NCBI GenBank assembly: GCA_024364805.1
Contig: CM044502.1
Coordinates: forward strand, 76,260,411 to 76,294,743
Source of the DNA: Euprymna scolopes
Taxonomy: Eukaryota; Mollusca; Cephalopoda; Sepiida; Sepiolidae
Direction: 5' to 3'
Length of the DNA stretch: 34,333 bases
Positions 30,008 through 34,333 of the stretch are shown one piece after another. Within the stretch, counting starts at the first letter, position 1, and each line of letters opens with the position of its first letter. The position numbers and the translations under genes were made by a program. The notes under the pieces are model-generated. The model searched no databases, was not told the origin of the DNA, and worked only from the letters and a program-made list of their open reading frames with translations.

Positions 30008-32330
30008 GGAAAAACATGTTCGAACAGGTCTCGCTTCACCATTTTTCTTAGATTTTTGGGCAATTCTGGCTTGAGTAAATCCTCTCTGGTTGGGAGAAGT
30101 GTTTTTGTTCTCCTTGACATCAACTTCTGAGCTGGGGATAAGAGACCCCTGCCTGGTGTATTCCTGTGATCCAAGATTGCTAGGTATGAGTCAGCCTTAA
30201 CATCCATCGCTTTCCAGAAAAGGTTTTATTTTGCCATCTTTACTGCAGATTCCACCTTACCATTTGCCTTGCTATTGTATGGACTGACCGGTGTATGTGT
30301 AAAACGGTAGAAAGTTCCTGGCTACTAAACTGAGGCCCATTATCAGTTACCACCTGATCTGGTATTCCATGTCGTGCAAAATGGTGTTTCAGTTTAGTTA
30401 TCACCGTATTTGCTTGTATATTGAGAAGATGATCAATTTCCCAAAAGTTGCTCATGTAGTCAACTGTGCAGAGATAGTCTCTATCTGCAAACTTAAAGAG
30501 ATCTATTCCCACTTTCGCTCAGGGTGTGTCAGGAACTTCATGGACCCTTAATGGTTTTGCCGGATTGGCTACTTCATATTTTCTACAAATGGGGCATTTT
30601 GAAACGTAGTCCCTTATGTCACTGTTCATATTTGGCCAATATAAACATTCTCTTGCTCTTTTGCAACATCCCTCTACTCCCAGGTGTGTGGAATGCAGCT
30701 TTTCTTTCAACACTCCCCGCTATGTCAGTGGGACCACTACCCGGTTTCCTCTGAAAATTAACCCATCTGGCATCGTCATTTCACTATGCATATTAAAATA
30801 TAGTCTCACCTCTGGGTCAAGATGTATTTTGTCTTCTGGCTATCCTTCCAGAATTATTTGCTGTAACTGCTGCATGCTTCTGTGTTCCTTCGTGGCTGAG
30901 CGCAGTTCAAGCAGCCTTCTCTCCGTTACATATATATTCTGCTTCCCTGACATCATCTTCATCGTCCATATATTCATCACCCAATCCATAGATGTATTCT
31001 CTTGATAGCGTGTCTGCAAAGAACATTTTCTTACCTGGATGGTACAGAACTGTAGCATCGTAAGCCTGTAGTCACATCAGCATGTTTTGCAGTCATTTTC
31101 GGCATTTCACCAATTCTTTTTTCATGATCACTTCCAGTGGCCTATGATCAGTTAGTACTGTTATCTGTCGACCAAATGTACATTGATTTGTTGGGGTCAT
31201 AAAACCTTAATACTGGTGCCTCACTCACTAACTCTTTAATTTTCCCAAAAGCCTCTTCATGAATTTGGGACCATGTCCATGGCACATCTGCTTTCATTAA
31301 ATTTCTAATTGGATCCATCACATCAGATATGTGTGGTAGAAATTTTGCCAGGTAATTTACAAATCCAACCAATCTTTTATAGCTCTTATCTTCCCAGAAT
31401 CAGGACGTAAACCATCACTGGTAATCATGTGTCTCAGAAAGGTATAGACGTTTGTCGTAGGTTCAATTTCTCAACATTCAATCGCATCCCACGATCACAA
31501 CATCTCTGCAACAGTTTCCTGAGTTTTTAGTCATGATCAATTGTTGCTTCTTCCATCGTGTTACCCTTCCCAATCACCAGAAGATCATCCACTTTGTTAA
31601 CCCCCCCCCCCTCTAAATCGGACACATTGTCAAAAAGGGTCTTTTGAAACATCTCCAGTGCTGGAGCAATCCCGAAAGGTAAAACTTTCCACCGGAAGCT
31701 ACCATATGGTGTAGAAAATGTTGTTAAGCGACTGCTGGCTTCATCTAATTTTACATGCCAAAATCCATCTCGTAAATCCAAGGTAGAAAATAATTTGCTG
31801 TTAGCCAGTTCTGGTAATAAATCGTCCAATGTAGGTAACTGAAAATGTTCCCTCTTCAAAGTTTTATTCAGTGGTCTTGGGTCTATACATATCCGTAGGC
31901 TTCCATTTTTTCTTAACTACCAGTACTAAAACACTTACCCATGTTGTTGGCTCACTCACTGGCTCAATAACATTCTTCTTAACCAGTTTTTCTAACTCGA
32001 CTTTTAGCTTGTCCTTAAGTGCCACTGGTATTCTCCGTGTTGCTGCAACATTTGGTGTTACTCCTGGATCCACCTGCAAATGTACCTCTCCTGGTAATTG
32101 ACCCAATTCTTCCTTGAACACATATCTGAAGTCATTGATAATGCTGTTTGAGTACTGGCTGCTGGATTCATTCATTTGGGAAACTTTGGTGACCATTTTG
32201 AATTTGTCATTATTGATTGTGACGAGTCCCATTTTCTGGATTACATTTGCTCCAAGTAAGGAATGAAAATTGTTGGGTCTGCACAAATAATTAACAAGAA
32301 CACGGAAAGTAAAGGTATACAATAATATAT
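30008..32330 (-). mobile_element. Gypsy-type element 2: pol fossil (protease end, reverse transcriptase, RNase H, integrase)
   Basis: From high to low coordinates on the minus strand there is a protease end (L-L-G-A-N-V-I-Q-K-M-G-L near 32250) and then a reverse transcriptase (V-F-K-E-E-L-G-Q-L-P-G-E, V-E-L-E-K-L-V-K-K-N-V-I-E-P near 31990, F-S-T-L-D-L-R-D-G-F-W-H-V near 31780, V-D-D-L-L-V near 31590). The connection region follows (F-V-N-Y-L-A-K-F-L-P-H near 31360), then an integrase zinc-binding region (Y-W-P-N-M-N, C-P-I-C near 30600) and an integrase core (V-T-D-N-G-P-Q-F-S-S near 30340). It ends near 30008. It is broken in several places. No LTR of its own was recognised. Confidence 0.87.
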
Positions 32331-32342
32331 TAGGAAGAAAAG

Positions 32343-32415
<73 letters not shown>
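32343..32415 (+). repeat. (AT)n microsatellite
   Basis: About 36 uninterrupted AT units between the protease end of element 2 and the LTR of element 3. The Tyr/Ile-rich frame through it is an artefact. Confidence 0.97.
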
Positions 32416-32417
<2 letters not shown>

Positions 32418-32418
<1 letters not shown>

Positions 32419-32598
32419 GTCTTCAGATATACTTCAGTTGGAGATATTCAGGCAGGTGGCGTGTTGCATGTCTTACTGGAGGCAACATAGCCGCCTTGCC
32501 TATTTGGCGGTCGTTGCCGAACTCCCTGGTATTGGTGATTGATACCTTTATATATCCCACTCACCCACCTATGTTAATTAGTGGGCGTCTCCACAACA
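32418..32598 (-). mobile_element. Gypsy-type element 3: 3' LTR
   Basis: On the minus strand a purine tract CTTGGGAGGGAG (32610-32599) is followed by TGTTGTGGAGACGCCC, the LTR start. TATATAAA lies at about 32555-32548. The LTR appears to end at ...GAAGACA next to 32418, giving TG...CA ends and a length of 181 bp, and abuts the AT array. The pol stop codon lies just inside the LTR. Confidence 0.7.
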
Positions 32599-34333
32599 CT
32601 CCCTCCCAAGATTTGAAGTCGTGTGGATTTCAATATCTTTTTTCTTGGGGTTCATTATAATTGGTTCTGTAAACTTTCTTTTCTTTCCCAATCTTCTCGG
32701 TTTGGCCATGGTTTGTGGTGGTTCGATATCAAACGATTCGTATAGTATATCAATTGGATCTTCCTTTTCATCAGGTTTGTCATGTTCGTTGTCTTTTATA
32801 TGACATTTTCTCAATTGATTTTGATGTCTTTTGTGTATCCGTTTTGGACCTTTTATCATGTAGACCAAGTCGCCGATACGTTTATCTACCGTACCAAACT
32901 CCCAATATGAAATATTATTTTTCATACATATAAAATATACACGATCACCATGTTTAAACCTTTTGCATTATGTGTGCATAGTTTGATGGACGATTGCTTG
33001 CTTTGGTATTAATTTATCAAATGGTGATTTTATTTTTTTAGCAAACATTAATTCTGCTAGCGATAATTTCGACGGTGTATTTCAGTTTTTAGTTATCCTG
33101 TATATTTGCGGTAATTGTTGTAATGCTTTATCCATCGGGGTCCCTATTGATTTTCTAAGTGCATGCTTTATCGTGTCTACAAACCTTTCCGCTAATCCAT
33201 TTGATATAGGATGGAACCGTGGTGTAGTTATATGTTTAACCTGAAAAGTGTCACAAAAGTCCTTGAAATCACTTGATGTAAATTGTGTTCCGTTATCTGT
33301 GACTATAATGTCTCGCACACCAAAACGTGCAAATATTTCATGCAAAAAACTTATTGTGTTATTTGTCGTCAGGTTCTTGAAATGCTTTACTTCAGGCCAT
33401 CTGCAAAAACTATCTACTACGATTAGGTAGTATTGTCCTTTGGTCGGTCCAGCAAAGTCTATATGAATGCGTGACCATGGATAGTCATTTTTTCCAAGGT
33501 TTATGGACTATCAGTGGTGCCTTTGCGACTAACACACAACCTTTACACTTGTTTACTGTTAGTGCAACATCCATGTTATGCCAGTAAACGTAACTCCGCA
33601 TAAGTGCCTTCATCCTATTTATATCCGGGTGTCCTGTATGAAAATCACGTAAGATCTTTTTCTGCAAGGTTTTCGGGATAACAACTCTTTCACTATATAA
33701 CAAAACATCATTGCATACGGAAAATATACTTTGCGTTTTTTCATCATTTTCCCTTATTTTTTCTTTATGTCTGTAATGACATCGTCATTTTCAGCCTCCC
33801 TTTTTATATCGGTAAACGTGACTGGTAATTCTTTTATTATATTCGCCACCATGTGTTTTCCTCGTAATTGGAACGTATAGCTGCAATTACTGACTCTTCA
33901 AGGGTTTCCTCGATTTTCGGTATAAGCCTTGACAAGCCATCTGCATGACCTATTTTTTCGAATTGAGATGTTTTATTTGAAAGTCATAATTTAGCAAGAT
34001 TGTACCCCAACGGAGTAGGCGATTTGCCGTATATACTGGCAACCCCTTTTTTGAGCCAAAGATTGTCACTAGGGGCTTGTGATCTGTTTCCAGTATAATG
34101 TGTCTCCTGTACAGGTAATGGTGGAATTTCGTCACCGCGAAAATAATGCTTAACCCCTCTTTTCTATTTTAGAGTAAGCCTTTTCTGCCAGAAGTAGTGT
34201 CCTTGAGGCATGAGCTATAGGTTTCTTCGACCCATCTGGCAGGATATGCTGTATACATGCTCCTAGCGTCGCTCACAACACTTATTTCTAGTCTTGGGTC
34301 GTAATAGGTTAAAAATAGATCGGACGTCAGCAT
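32599..34333 (-). mobile_element. Gypsy-type element 3: pol fossil (RNase H and integrase), runs off the window
   Basis: On the minus strand there is an RNase H part near 34135-33960 (F-H-H-Y-L-Y-R-R-H, E-T-D-H-K-P-L), a zinc-binding region near 33640-33520 (H-P-D-I-N-R-M-K, C-K-G-C), an integrase core near 33330-33150 (V-T-D-N-G-T-Q-F-T-S-S, then S-N-G-L-A-E-R-F-V) and a Lys-rich pol end at 32925-32600. This arrangement is that of the K02A2.6-like Gypsy lineage. It is moderately broken. The 5' part lies beyond 34333. Confidence 0.87.

Overview
This is a repeat-rich, AT-rich animal nuclear window with no prokaryotic features. A pair of long C2H2 zinc-finger arrays, several Jockey/CR1-like LINEs, a mariner fossil, metazoan Gypsy-type retroelements and CA/TA microsatellites suggest an invertebrate, most likely a mollusc and possibly a cephalopod. 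That assignment is inferred from recalled similarity and has not been checked by a database search.

Layout: 1-1620 is an LTR-retroelement pol fossil. 1777-2635 holds two hairpin-forming repeats and a short LINE tail. 3190-4135 is a decayed mariner transposase on the minus strand. 6340-10415 is a gene block: a decayed ~0.4 kb repeat series, a candidate non-coding exon and a C2H2 array of 13 fingers whose frame has a TAG after finger 9. 11115-15215 is intergenic sequence with LINE fragments and a 125-bp direct repeat. 15220-17575 is a long decayed LINE (family A). 17945-23186 is a second copy of the zinc-finger block. That copy is a pseudogene, with a family B LINE in its upstream region and a family A LINE with an unbroken reverse-transcriptase frame inside finger 2. 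24290-25290 carries three kinds of tandem repeat. 25361-27918 is an LTR-bounded element carrying a 29-30 bp minisatellite. 27919-34333 is a head-to-tail pile of three Gypsy-type fossils on the minus strand, running off the window end.

The genes do not form a pathway. The only plausible host gene is the zinc-finger gene at 9186-10415. Its partner at 20614-23186 shows how the duplicated locus decayed. The LINE insertions give a relative order: the block duplicated first, then a family B LINE landed at a different place in each copy, and a family A LINE landed in one copy. The LINE with the longest unbroken frame (22680-20989) looks like the youngest insertion. I see no undescribed biological system. 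The most useful observations are the broken zinc-finger pair, the near-perfect 110-bp palindrome and the minisatellite-bearing LTR element.
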